Below, piece after piece: positions 42,795 to 52,222 of a DNA stretch of 64,000 bases; position 1 is the stretch's first letter; each line of letters starts with the position of its first letter. The DNA is taken from contig CM022949.1 of NCBI GenBank assembly GCA_012931725.1, forward strand, positions 65,062,582 to 65,126,581, given 5' to 3'. Position numbers and translations under genes: made by a program. The stretch is from Litsea cubeba (taxonomy: Eukaryota; Streptophyta; Magnoliopsida; Laurales; Lauraceae). Below the pieces are notes generated by a model. That model saw nothing but the letters and a program-made list of their open reading frames with translations, made no database searches and was not told the origin of the DNA.

Positions 42795-44028
42795 ATGGCT
42801 TCAAGTAAGTTCCCTTTTTCAAGAAAACTCCATTGTAGGAAAAATAAAAAGTTCTTTCTCTTTTTTTTTGTTTCTTTCATTTCTTCTTTTTTTTCTCCAC
42901 GTGTTTTCTCTTTTTTTGTTTACACGTGTTTTCCCACTTTTTTTTCGTGCTTTCTCTTTTTTTTTTTTGCACCTTTTTTTTCTTTTTGTGGGCCGTATGG
43001 ACAGATCCGTACGGCCATGTGGCCTGTGGGCCAGCCCCTTTTTTTTTCTTTTTGTTTTCTTTCCCTCTTTTTTTTGAGAAAGTTTCTTTTTTTTTTTCTT
43101 TCTTTTCTTTTTTTTTCTTTCTCCCTTTTTTTTGAGAAAATTTCTTTTTTTTTTTTTGCTCATCATTGATAATGCATTTTTTTTACCAAGATGTTCATGC
43201 ATGTATATTTTTGTAAATTGAATTGTAGCATGATGTGATAGCATACCTGAAAGTTTTCGCAAATTTGGGAATTTGGAGCTAGCAGCGATGTTGAGCCCTT
43301 CCTGATTTTGCGGAGACTTTGAGGTTTCGAAAGTTTGGAGTTTCGGAGCTCGCAGCAATGTTGAGCCCATCTTCAAGCTTTCTATTTCTTTCGGGATAAT
43401 TCCTTTTCTTTGGAATTGCCCCGTCATCATGTCAAAATTTAGCCAGATTTTTTTTTAGTGAGATTCTGTCATTTTGATATTTGATCTTTTTCTTTTCCAT
43501 CCTTTGCAGGTGGTTCCTCTAGAACGAACAAGGGTAAAGAGCCCGCTACAAGCGTACCTCGTCAATCTGCTAGATCTTCTAATCCAGCCGTTCAGCAGGC
43601 CTTTGAGAAGGTCCAGTATGTTGAGAGAAATCTGGAAGAATGCGACTCCCTCAACAGAGATGAGATGAGGCAGTGACTAATCACTCTCAAGGGAGACGAA
43701 TTCTATAAGATCATGGTAAGCAGTCGTCCATGGGTGATGGAAGATCAGAGGGTTTTGCCCAAGCCTACCTTCTTCTTTGGTGATGCAGTCCCTAATGACA
43801 TGACATACCAGAGGAGATGTTTTCAGTTTTTCTTTCACAGCAGATGGTGAGAAGAAGACTGTTGTCACCCGGTCGGTGTTTGATCGCATCGTCTCGATCA
43901 TGAGCCTTGCCCCCAAGTGCTCTAAGAGGGAAGATCCTCCAAGTTGGGTGAGAAGGACAAATGTAATCAAGATCGGGGTTTTTGTTGGCGGTTCTCCTGG
44001 ATATACGGAGAGGTCGCCTGTTGACATG
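42795..44028 (+). pseudogene. Tat-2 antisense gene, exon 1 and start of exon 2
   Basis: Exon 1 is 42795-42804 (ATGGCTTCAA), donor GTAAGT at 42805. The 705-base intron ends CTTTGCAG at 43509 and exon 2 starts at 43510. The join gives an open frame of Ser/Gly, then a Lys/Arg-rich start, as in Tat-1. A TGA at 43674-43676 stands where Tat-1 has CGA, a CpG decay change. Where Tat-1 has a TAG (29769), Tat-2 keeps TAT, so that stop is private to Tat-1. An extra T near 43832 shifts the frame. Copia-2 interrupts exon 2 at 44028. Confidence 0.72.
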
Positions 44029-45201
44029 TGTTGGAATTTGAGATGACATGATTAGTCTTTGAAGAATTGAAGAAGTTAGCATCTCAAGTATTGATTTGAG
44101 TTGGAATTCTTGTCAACACATTGTCACAAACATGATGTTAATATGCTAGTGTTGATAGAGCTTGAAAAGGAGAAACAGAATTGAAACAGTCTGGAATTAA
44201 GAATTCCTGATGCAGAGCACGCGGTCGACCGGGCTCTTCATGCGGTCGACCGAGCAAGAAGAAACCAGCAGAAAACAGAAAAAGGCACCTCTCAGTTATT
44301 TTTGTGACACAGTGTGTCTTCGGTCGACCGAGCCCTCAGGATGTCGACCGAGCTCGAAATTGTCTGTTTTCCAGTCAGTGTCTTCGGTCGACCGGGCAAG
44401 CCAGGATGTCGACCGAGCACGGGAACCAGAGTTGCGCAGAATTAGAAGTTTTGCACGAAAATTCAGCACTCTTATCTATTTCGTTTGGGACTCTTTCTAA
44501 ACGAATTGTAGCCCGTTTTGAATACAATTAAGGGTTATCAAACCTATAAAAGGCATGTAAGGGTCGTTCTTAAAGAGACACCAGAAGAGAAGAGAAAAGA
44601 GAGAAGAGAAGAGAGAAGAGTGTGCTGTGTGCTGGTGCTGTTGCTGTGTTGCTGTTGTGCTGCATCTTTCTACAGCAATTATGGACGGGATTATGCTCTA
44701 GAAGATGGTGTTTTCGTCCATGAGTTAAGTGTCTCTCTGTTTATGCTTTAATTTCAATTTGTAAGGGATTGAGAGAGAGAGAATTGTAGAGGGGAAGGGC
44801 TGTAGACAGAATTAATCTTCTACTCTGTTTTTCACATCAAGTTGGTGCTTGGTGTTAGGGGTTTAGTGATCCTATCTGTGGGTGCAGATAAATTGTAAAG
44901 GGAGTCGGTGCTTCCTAGATAGTTGGTGCTATCTGAAACTCAAGGGAGTCGGTGCTTCCTAGATAGTTGGTGCTATCTGAAACTAAGGGTTGGTGCTCTT
45001 TGTCGTTGTAGCGACTAAATAAGATTCAGATCTGTCCCGGATTGGTGTTCGGACAGTCTTTGAACCGTGGACGTAGCCTTTCGGTGAACCACGTTAAATC
45101 TGGTGTCATTGTGTGGTTTGACTTGTTTTGTTGTTGAATTGGACCTGTTTTTAGAAATCACTGATTCACCCCCCCCCTCTCAGTGATCGCGGTATCCAAC
45201 A
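44029..45201 (+). repeat. 5' LTR of Copia-2 (1173 bp)
   Basis: Paired with 50319-51493. It has the six-copy GTCGACCG array (about 44218-44422), the TATAAAAGG box (44545-44553), and a direct duplication of about 40 bases containing GGGAGTCGGTGCTTCCTAGA (about 44899 and 44945) that Copia-1 lacks. Confidence 0.95.
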
Positions 45202-45203
45202 AT

Positions 45204-45215
45204 TGGTATCAGAGC
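45204..45215 (+). other. Primer-binding site of Copia-2, initiator tRNA-Met
   Basis: TGGTATCAGAGC two bases after the LTR, identical to the site in Copia-1. Confidence 0.9.
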
Positions 45216-45267
45216 GAGGTTCCCTTGATCAGTTTAAAACGCTAAGGGTGATCTCTTGTCAAATCAC

Positions 45268-48200
45268 ATGGCAGTCAATACAGGGAATATGAAAGCACCT
45301 CTGTTTGATGGTTCTAATTACTCTTTCTGGAAGATTAGGATGCAAGCCTTCATCAAATCTCTTGGCTATGATGTTTGGGAGGCTGTCAGAGTCGGTTACA
45401 ATGCTGCCAACGTACCCAATGATACTGCATCGAAGAAGTTGGCAGACAACGACTCCAAGGCGCAGAATGCACTCTTTAGTGGCCTTGTGGACAGCGAGCT
45501 TGTCAAAGTAATTGCATGCAAAACAGCCAAGGAAATTTGGGACAAGTTGCAAAGCATACATGAAGGTGATGAGAAGATTAAAGAAGCCAAATTGCAAACT
45601 CATCGCTCTCAATTTGAATCTCTTCGCATGGAGGAAAGCGAGAATGTTGACTCATATTTGCAACGAGTGAATGAAGTCACGAATGACATTCGTGGACTAG
45701 GGGAGGAGATTAAAGAGCCGGTCATCGTCAAAAAGGTTCTAAGATCTCTTCTTCCCCGGTTTGATTCAAAAGTCTCAGCCATTGAAGAAGCCAAAGATCT
45801 GAATGCATTTTCCATGGATGAATTACATGGTTCTCTAACTGCCTATGAGATGCGCATAGGAAAGACGTCTTCATCTGATAAAGAAGCGGCCTTCAAAGTT
45901 CAGAAAAAGGCAAAAGAGACTGCTGGTCATGATGTTGATTCTGATGATGATGAGCTTGAGGCTCAATTTGTTAGAAAGTTGAAGAAAGGAAGCATTGGCA
46001 AGTACAAAGGGAAGCTACCCTTTAAATGCTTCAATTGTGGAGGTATTGGTCACTTTGCTGCGAAGTGTCCGCTAAAAGAAGACAATGAAAGTGACTCTTA
46101 TGCTGAAAAGAGTAAAGGAAAGAGAAATTTCAGAAAAAGGGGCAAAGCTAAAAACTTTCTATGTCAACAAGATGACAGCACGTCTGAAACTTCAGACGAT
46201 GATGAATCAACCGAAGCTCTCTTCATGGTCACTGTTGAAGAAGAAGAAGAGCTAGATCCGGAAGAGGATGAGGAGGCTGAAGTCAATCTTGAAGAGGAAC
46301 TCATAGCCGCACTTGAGGAGCTAAGCATGGAACGCAAATCAAGTAAGAAAAATCTGAAACTTCTCCATGAATCTGAAAGTTCCATTATTGCTTTGAAAAC
46401 TCAAGTAGAAGAATATAAAAGAATGGTAGAAGTCCTTGAAAACCAAATAAGTATCAAAAAGGAAGAGGCTATGAAACTTGAAACTGAGATCGCTAGAGCA
46501 AAGGCTGAAAATTTGGAAAATAGTAAAAAACTCAAAGCGCTCCAAGCGATTGAAGGGACTATGAAACTCAATGAACTACTGAAAGTTCAAAGACCAGCCC
46601 ACTTCAGATTTGGTCTAGGATTTGAGAAAGGTGAATCCTCTAAGATTGCACCTCCTGAAAAGAAAGAGTTTGTGAAGCAAGTCACTGCACCCTCTAACTC
46701 CATGAAGCCCACTCAACCTAGAAAGGAGTCCATTCCTGTTAGAAAGGTAATGAAGACTAACCAGCCACAAAGAAGATACAAATTCTATGGTTATTGCTTT
46801 CATTGTAATATGTTTGGACATAAAAGAGCTGATTGCAAATTCTATGTAAGAAACAGTCCATTTGTGACAAGGAATCCTTTTTCAATCCTAAGTAGCCACA
46901 AAATTGAGTGTTATATATGTCATAATTATGGACACTTGGCTAGGGATTGTAGGTTGCCTATTGCTAACCAATTTCAGGTTGAAAAGGAACCCAAGTTAGT
47001 TAAGGCATGGAGGGCAAAGAAAAGGGAAGGTAATCCCAAAGAATCTCTCATTGTGCAAACGGCATTCAATGCACAAAAGAAGACAGCACCATGGGTCCTT
47101 GATAGTGGTTGTTCAAGCCATATGACTGGTGATAAAGAGAAATTCATCAAATTACAGCACTATGAAGGCGGTTCAGTGAAGTTTGGCAACAATGATGGTG
47201 CCAAAATCTGCGGAAAAGGTGTTATTCAGCTTATGGCAAACAAGATCAGATCTGAAGAAGTCTTATATGTGTCTGGATTGAGACACAACCTGCTTAGTGT
47301 GAGCCAGATCTGTGACAAGGGTCATGAAGTTATCTTCACAAAGAATGGGTTTGCCATCAAGAAGAGTAGCAACGGGAAAACAGTGGCAACTGGATCAAGA
47401 ACTGCTGGAAATCTCTATACACTGTCAGATGGAGCTGAAAAGACCTGCTTGATGAGTCGGACAGAGGAAAGTTGGTTGTGGCACAAACGCCTTGGGCATC
47501 TAAGCTTTGATAACATGTCAAAGATTTGCAATTCAAAGGCTGTGAGAGGCATGTCTAAAGTGGAAAAGCCTTCCAATCCCATTTGCGACTCTTGCCAAAA
47601 GGGAAAGCAAACGAGGGTTATGTTCAAGTCAAAGGAGCATCATTCCAAGAAACCTCTTGAGCTAGTGCACACTGATCTCTGTGGACCGATGCGAACTCAA
47701 AGCACCAATGGAGATAAGTATTTCATGTTATGCATTGATGATTATACTCGTATGACATGGGTATTATTTCTTAAGCATAAGCATCAAGCACTTGATCGTT
47801 TTAAAGTGTTTAAAGCACAGGTTGAAAATCAATTGGAAAAACGTATCAAGATTTTAAGGTCTGATCGTGGAGGCGAGTTCACATCTGAAGAGTTCACTAA
47901 ATATTGTGAACATCATGGCATTCAAAGACAGTACTCAGCCCCTAGAACTCCACAGCAAAATGGAGTTGTGGAACGGAAGAATCGCACCGTACAAGAGATG
48001 GCTCGTACGATGCTAAGTGAAAGCAAGATGGCTGACAAGTATTGGAAAGAGGCAATTCACACTGCTGTATACATTCAAAATCGATGCTTGATCAGGCCAC
48101 ATGAAGACAAAACTCCCTATGAGCTATGGTTTGGAAGAAAAGCAACAGTCAAGCACTTCAAAGTCTTCGGCAGCAAGTGTTACATCAAGCGGCTCGAACA

Positions 48201-49335
48201 AAATCCGGGCAAATTTGAAGAAAGAGCTGACGAAGGTATATTTCTGGGTTACTCCTCTACTAGCAAGGCATATAGGTGTCTTAACAAAAGAACCAGAAAA
48301 ATCATAGAAAGTGCTGATGTTAGAATTGATGAAAACTATAAAGCAAAGAGTGGAACTCATAATGACAGTCCAGTTTATGAGGACTCGAGTGAGATTGATG
48401 ATGAGATGGTTGAATCTAATGATTCTGAGAAATCAAAGGATGACTCAGAAGATACTTCACCTAAGAAGCACAGCACTTGGGTAGAGCAACACCCTAAGGA
48501 TCAAATCATTGGAGATCCTAAGGCAGGCGTTCAAACTAGACAAAGTGTAGTTAGCAATTACTCACTTGTGTCCACCATTGAACCCAAGACTGTGGCTGAA
48601 GCCAGTCTCGATAATAGTTGGTTGAAAGCTATGCATGAGGAGTTGGAGCAAATTGAGAAGAACTCCACATGGGAACTTGTTCCTAGACCTACTGATAAGA
48701 ATGTTATTGGTACTAAATGGGTCTTTCGGAATAAGCTGAATGAAGATGGTCAAGTCATTAGAAACAAAGCAAGGTTGGTTTGTAAAGGCTATGCTCAAGT
48801 TGAAGGCATAGATTTTGAAGAGACCTTTGCACCGGTGGCTCGTCTGGAAGCTATTCGTATGTTCCTTGCATTGGCAGCATACAAAACCTTCAAGGTATTT
48901 CAGATGGACGTAAAGTCAGCTTTCTTGAATGGTTTACTTGAAGAAGAGGTCTACATTGAGCAACCTGATGGTTTTCTCATCAGCAAAAATTCAGATCTAG
49001 TATGCAAGTTGAAAAAGGCTCTTTATGGACTGAAACAAGCGCCAAGGGCGTGGTATGCAAGGCTGGACCTATATCTCCGCAAGATCGGTTTTGGAAAAGG
49101 ACTTGTTGATAGCAATCTATATGTCAAAACTGAGTTAAGCAAACAGCTGGTTGTCATTGTTTATGTTGATGACATAATCTTTGGAGGCAATGATGAGGAG
49201 ATGTGCAGGAATTTTGCAGAAGAGATGAAGAAAGAATTTGAGATGTCGATGCTTGGAGAATTAAAGTTCTTTCTTGGTTTACAAGTTCAGCAGCTTGAAA
49301 CATGGCATCTTCATATCACAATTGAAGTATATTAA
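45268..49335 (+). CDS. gag-pol: Copia-2 Gag-Pol polyprotein, frame broken late in RT
   Basis: Open from ATG 45268 for about 1,355 codons: Gag with three CCHC knuckles and a coiled coil as in Copia-1, protease DSGCSSHMTG, integrase with HTDLCGP, RSDRGGEF and NGVVERKNRT, then RT with QMDVKSAFLNG and YVDDIIFGGN near residue 1300. It keeps the 31 bases after CYIK that Copia-1 lost. Near 49294 an extra T (CAGCTTGAAA against CAGCTGAAA in Copia-1) shifts the frame just after FLGLQVQQL, and the ORF ends at 49335. All catalytic sites of protease, integrase and RT lie before the break; RNase H is in the next frame. Confidence 0.95.
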   Translation: MAVNTGNMKAPLFDGSNYSFWKIRMQAFIKSLGYDVWEAVRVGYNAANVPNDTASKKLADNDSKAQNALFSGLVDSELVKVIACKTAKEIWDKLQSIHEGDEKIKEAKLQTHRSQFESLRMEESENVDSYLQRVNEVTNDIRGLGEEIKEPVIVKKVLRSLLPRFDSKVSAIEEAKDLNAFSMDELHGSLTAYEMRIGKTSSSDKEAAFKVQKKAKETAGHDVDSDDDELEAQFVRKLKKGSIGKYKGKLPFKCFNCGGIGHFAAKCPLKEDNESDSYAEKSKGKRNFRKRGKAKNFLCQQDDSTSETSDDDESTEALFMVTVEEEEELDPEEDEEAEVNLEEELIAALEELSMERKSSKKNLKLLHESESSIIALKTQVEEYKRMVEVLENQISIKKEEAMKLETEIARAKAENLENSKKLKALQAIEGTMKLNELLKVQRPAHFRFGLGFEKGESSKIAPPEKKEFVKQVTAPSNSMKPTQPRKESIPVRKVMKTNQPQRRYKFYGYCFHCNMFGHKRADCKFYVRNSPFVTRNPFSILSSHKIECYICHNYGHLARDCRLPIANQFQVEKEPKLVKAWRAKKREGNPKESLIVQTAFNAQKKTAPWVLDSGCSSHMTGDKEKFIKLQHYEGGSVKFGNNDGAKICGKGVIQLMANKIRSEEVLYVSGLRHNLLSVSQICDKGHEVIFTKNGFAIKKSSNGKTVATGSRTAGNLYTLSDGAEKTCLMSRTEESWLWHKRLGHLSFDNMSKICNSKAVRGMSKVEKPSNPICDSCQKGKQTRVMFKSKEHHSKKPLELVHTDLCGPMRTQSTNGDKYFMLCIDDYTRMTWVLFLKHKHQALDRFKVFKAQVENQLEKRIKILRSDRGGEFTSEEFTKYCEHHGIQRQYSAPRTPQQNGVVERKNRTVQEMARTMLSESKMADKYWKEAIHTAVYIQNRCLIRPHEDKTPYELWFGRKATVKHFKVFGSKCYIKRLEQNPGKFEERADEGIFLGYSSTSKAYRCLNKRTRKIIESADVRIDENYKAKSGTHNDSPVYEDSSEIDDEMVESNDSEKSKDDSEDTSPKKHSTWVEQHPKDQIIGDPKAGVQTRQSVVSNYSLVSTIEPKTVAEASLDNSWLKAMHEELEQIEKNSTWELVPRPTDKNVIGTKWVFRNKLNEDGQVIRNKARLVCKGYAQVEGIDFEETFAPVARLEAIRMFLALAAYKTFKVFQMDVKSAFLNGLLEEEVYIEQPDGFLISKNSDLVCKLKKALYGLKQAPRAWYARLDLYLRKIGFGKGLVDSNLYVKTELSKQLVVIVYVDDIIFGGNDEEMCRNFAEEMKKEFEMSMLGELKFFLGLQVQQLETWHLHITIEVY

Positions 49336-50116
49336 GGAAATGCTGAAACGGTTCAATATGGAAGACAGCAAGCCAGTGAGCACACCAATGTCAACGAACA
49401 CGAAGCTTAGCAAAGATGATAAGGCCTCGTCCGTTGATCATACCACCTATCGCTCTATGATAGGAAGCTTGCTTTACTTGACTGCTACAAGACCAGATCT
49501 TCTACAAGCAGTATGTATGGTTGCACGTTTTCAAGCAGCACCAACTGAAACGCACCTTACAGCAGTGAAAAGAATCTTTCGATATCTGAAAGGTACTATG
49601 GAGCTTGGTATCTGGTATCCCAAAGGCAAATCCTTCACTCTAGTTGCATATTCTGATGCCGATTGGGCTGGATGCGTAGATGATCGCAAGAGTACTAGCG
49701 GCGGCGCATTTTATCTTGGAGAAAGATTAGTTGCTTGGCATAGTAAGAAGCAAGACTCTGTATCCCTTTCGACAGCGGAAGCGGAATATATTGCAGCGGC
49801 AACTTGTTGTACGCAAGTGTTATGGATGCGGCAAATGCTCTCTGATCTAGGAGTTCCTACAACGGATCCTACGCCGATCCTATGTGACAACACGAGTGCA
49901 ATTCATATATCTAAAAATCCTGTTCAGCACTCTCGAACAAAGCATGTAGCAATTAGTTATCATTTTCTTAAAGATAAAGTTGCTGATGGAGAGGTCAAGT
50001 TGGAGTATGTTCCAACAACTGAGCAAGTGGCTGATATTTTCACGAAACCTCTGCCAAAGGAAGTCTTTGAGTATCTCCGGAAAAAGTTAGGAGTTACTCA
50101 CTCTCCTAAACCGTAG
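49296..50116 (+). pseudogene. pol: Copia-2 RT end and RNase H (second frame)
   Basis: Starts with GIFISQLKYIKEML, the continuation of the RT thumb region, and runs through RNase H (YSDADWAGC, STAEAEYIAA, LCDNTSAIH) to the natural stop at 50114-50116. Separated from the main frame only by the one-base insertion near 49294. Confidence 0.93.
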
Positions 50117-50318
50117 GAGTTGTGCTTGAAAGGGGGAGCAATGCATTCATTGAATATCCTATTCGCTCCTCGGTTTGGTCCCTTTGGATTTGTTGTCAAA
50201 GGGGGAGAGATGTTATGCTATGATAGCAAGGAGAGATGTTATGCTATGAAAGCTAGGGGGAGATTGTTGAAAGTGTTGAAGTTCCAATAGTGTTGCCAAC
50301 AATTCCAAAGGGGGAGAT
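50117..50318 (+). other. Copia-2 3' region with repeated polypurine tracts
   Basis: Shorter than in Copia-1: a segment of about 70 bases (GTGCATGGTTGTTATTTCAG region) is missing. AAAGGGGGAG tracts recur; the one at 50307-50318 abuts the 3' LTR. Confidence 0.8.
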
Positions 50319-51493
50319 TGTTGGAATTTGAGATGACATGATTAGTCTTTGAAGAATTGAAGAAGTTAGCATCTCAAGTATTGATTTGAGTTGGAATTCT
50401 TGTCAACACATTGTCACAAACATGATGTTAATATGCTAGTGTTGATAGAGCTTGAAAAGGAGAAACAGAATTGAAACAGTCTGGAATTAAGAATTCCTGA
50501 TGCAGAGCACGGCGGTCGACCGGGCTCTTCATGCGGTCGACCGAGCAAGAAGAAACCTGCAGAAAACAGAAAAAGGCACCTCTCAGTTATTTTTGTGACA
50601 CAGTGTGTCTTCGGTCGACCGAGCCCTCAGGATGTCGACCGAGCTCGAAATTGTCTGTTTTCCCAGTCAGTGTCTTCGGTCGACCGGGCAAGCCAGGATG
50701 TCGACCGAGCACGGGAACCAGAGTTGCGCAGAATTAGAAGTTTTGCACGAAAATTCAGCACTCTTATCTATTTCGTTTGGGACTCTTTCTAAACGAATTG
50801 TAGCCCGTTTTGAATACAATTAAGGGTTATCAAAACCTATAAAAAGGCATGTAAGGGTCGTTCTTAAAGAGACACCAGAAGAGAAGAGAAAAGAGAGAAG
50901 AGAAGAGAGAAGAGTGTGCTGTGTGCTGGTGCTGTTGCTGTGTTGCTGTTGTGCTGCATCTTTCTACAGCAATTATGGACGGGATTATGCTCTAGAAGAT
51001 GGTGTTTTCGTCCATGAGTTAAGTGTCTCTCTGTTTATGCTTTAATTTCAATTTGTAAGGGATTGAGAGAGAGAGAATTGTAGAGGGGAAGGGCTGTAGA
51101 CAGAATTAATCTTCTACTCTGTTTTTCACATCAAGTTGGTGCTTGGTGTTAGGGGTTTAGTGATCCTATCTGTGGGTGCAGATAAATTGTAAAGGGAGTC
51201 GGTGCTTCCTAGATAGTTGGTGCTATCTGAAACTCAAGGGAGTCGGTGCTTCCTAGATAGTTGGTGCTATCTGAAACTAAGGGTTGGTGCTCTTTGTCGT
51301 TGTAGCGACTAAATAAGATTCAGATCTGTCCCGGATTGGTGTTCGGACAGTCTTTGAACCGTGGACGTAGCCTTTCGGTGAACCACGTTAAATCTGGTGT
51401 CATTGTGTGGTTTGACTTGTTTTGTTGTTGAATTGGACCTGTTTTTAGAAATCACTGATTCACCCCCCCTCTCAGTGATCGCGGTATCCAACA
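50319..51493 (+). repeat. 3' LTR of Copia-2 (1175 bp)
   Basis: Near-identical to 44029-45201, followed by ACATG and then the resumed Tat-2 sequence. Confidence 0.95.
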
Positions 51494-51498
51494 ACATG

Positions 51499-52222
51499 GA
51501 CCTGTTGATGCCATCCAGCGGCTACCAGGGCTCTGATTATCCGTCGGTCGATTTGAGACCGGTGGGCCTTGGTATTTTCAGCGGTGACGGCAGCAATTGG
51601 ATAAAGCCTTTTTGACTTCGTGGCCGTTTCAGTGCTAACTCCGAGTGGAAGTCGTGGACTGATCGTGTCCTACTAATTGTTGGCGCCGTTTTGAAGGAAG
51701 CCGGGATTTTTGATGCGGTCCGCGCCTTTAGGGAGACCGTGATCTTTTCCGACGAGGCCTTCATGGCTATGCTGGAGTCATTCCTCCCACAAACCAATAC
51801 CTTCATTGTGACGAATGGTGAGATTGGTTTCTCTTTGAAGGAGCTGAGCGCCATTACTGGATTGCCCATCCTTGGCAAACTCTATGAGGAGTTTATGCCG
51901 TTTGACAGCATCCTTGAGGGGCAGTCTAAGGAGTTCAGCCTTCTGTACTTTCCGCTCGTCGCCTTCTATGATTTTTTTGAAGGAGAAGGAGGGTTTGAAA
52001 GTTAGATCCAGCAGTTGGAAGAGTTCTAGCTCTTCGTTCCCCAACTTTTTTTATAGTAGGGAGTCTTCTGATAGTGTGACCCAGGAAGCCATGGCTTAGG
52101 ATCCAAGTTCGAAGAAGATCTTGGCTATGCAAGAAGAGTTGAGAGATTTCTGTGCGAGTACAAACGCCATATGTCCTGACATTGCACTACGGAGAGATCT
52201 CGCTGTTTACCTCACTTATTTG
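51499..52222 (+). pseudogene. Tat-2 antisense gene, exon 2 continued
   Basis: Resumes the plant-mobile-domain-like exon after Copia-2; closely similar to the reverse complement of 29455-28735. It includes TNTFIVTNGEIGFSLKEL. Lesions relative to Tat-1: TGA where Tat-1 reads CGA (51613, CTTCGTGG context), an extra T in a T run near 51975, and TAG at 52097-52099 where Tat-1 has CAT. The Athila element begins at 52223. Confidence 0.75.

Larger units (their letters stand above)
41784..44028 (-). mobile_element. Tat-2, minus-strand Tat element: 3' LTR part and start of antisense gene
   Basis: Reverse complement of the Tat-1 LTR (from its position about 1435 back to 1) and then of 30257 back to about 29455. 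This is the 3' end of a second Tat element in opposite orientation, cut by Tat-1 on the left and Copia-2 on the right. It continues at 51499-52222 and then beyond the Athila insertion. With Tat-1 it forms an inverted repeat with arms over 2 kb. A one-base difference in a T run near 43832 breaks the antisense frame here. Confidence 0.88.
44029..51493 (+). mobile_element. Copia-2: Ty1/copia retrotransposon, sister of Copia-1
   Basis: 7.47 kb with target duplication ACATG at 44024-44028 and 51494-51498, inserted in exon 2 of the Tat-2 antisense gene. LTRs run TGTTGGAATTTGAG to GGTATCCAACA. By eye they differ at about five to seven sites, mostly one-base length changes, making this one of the youngest insertions in the window. 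Only one coding lesion was found. Confidence 0.95.
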
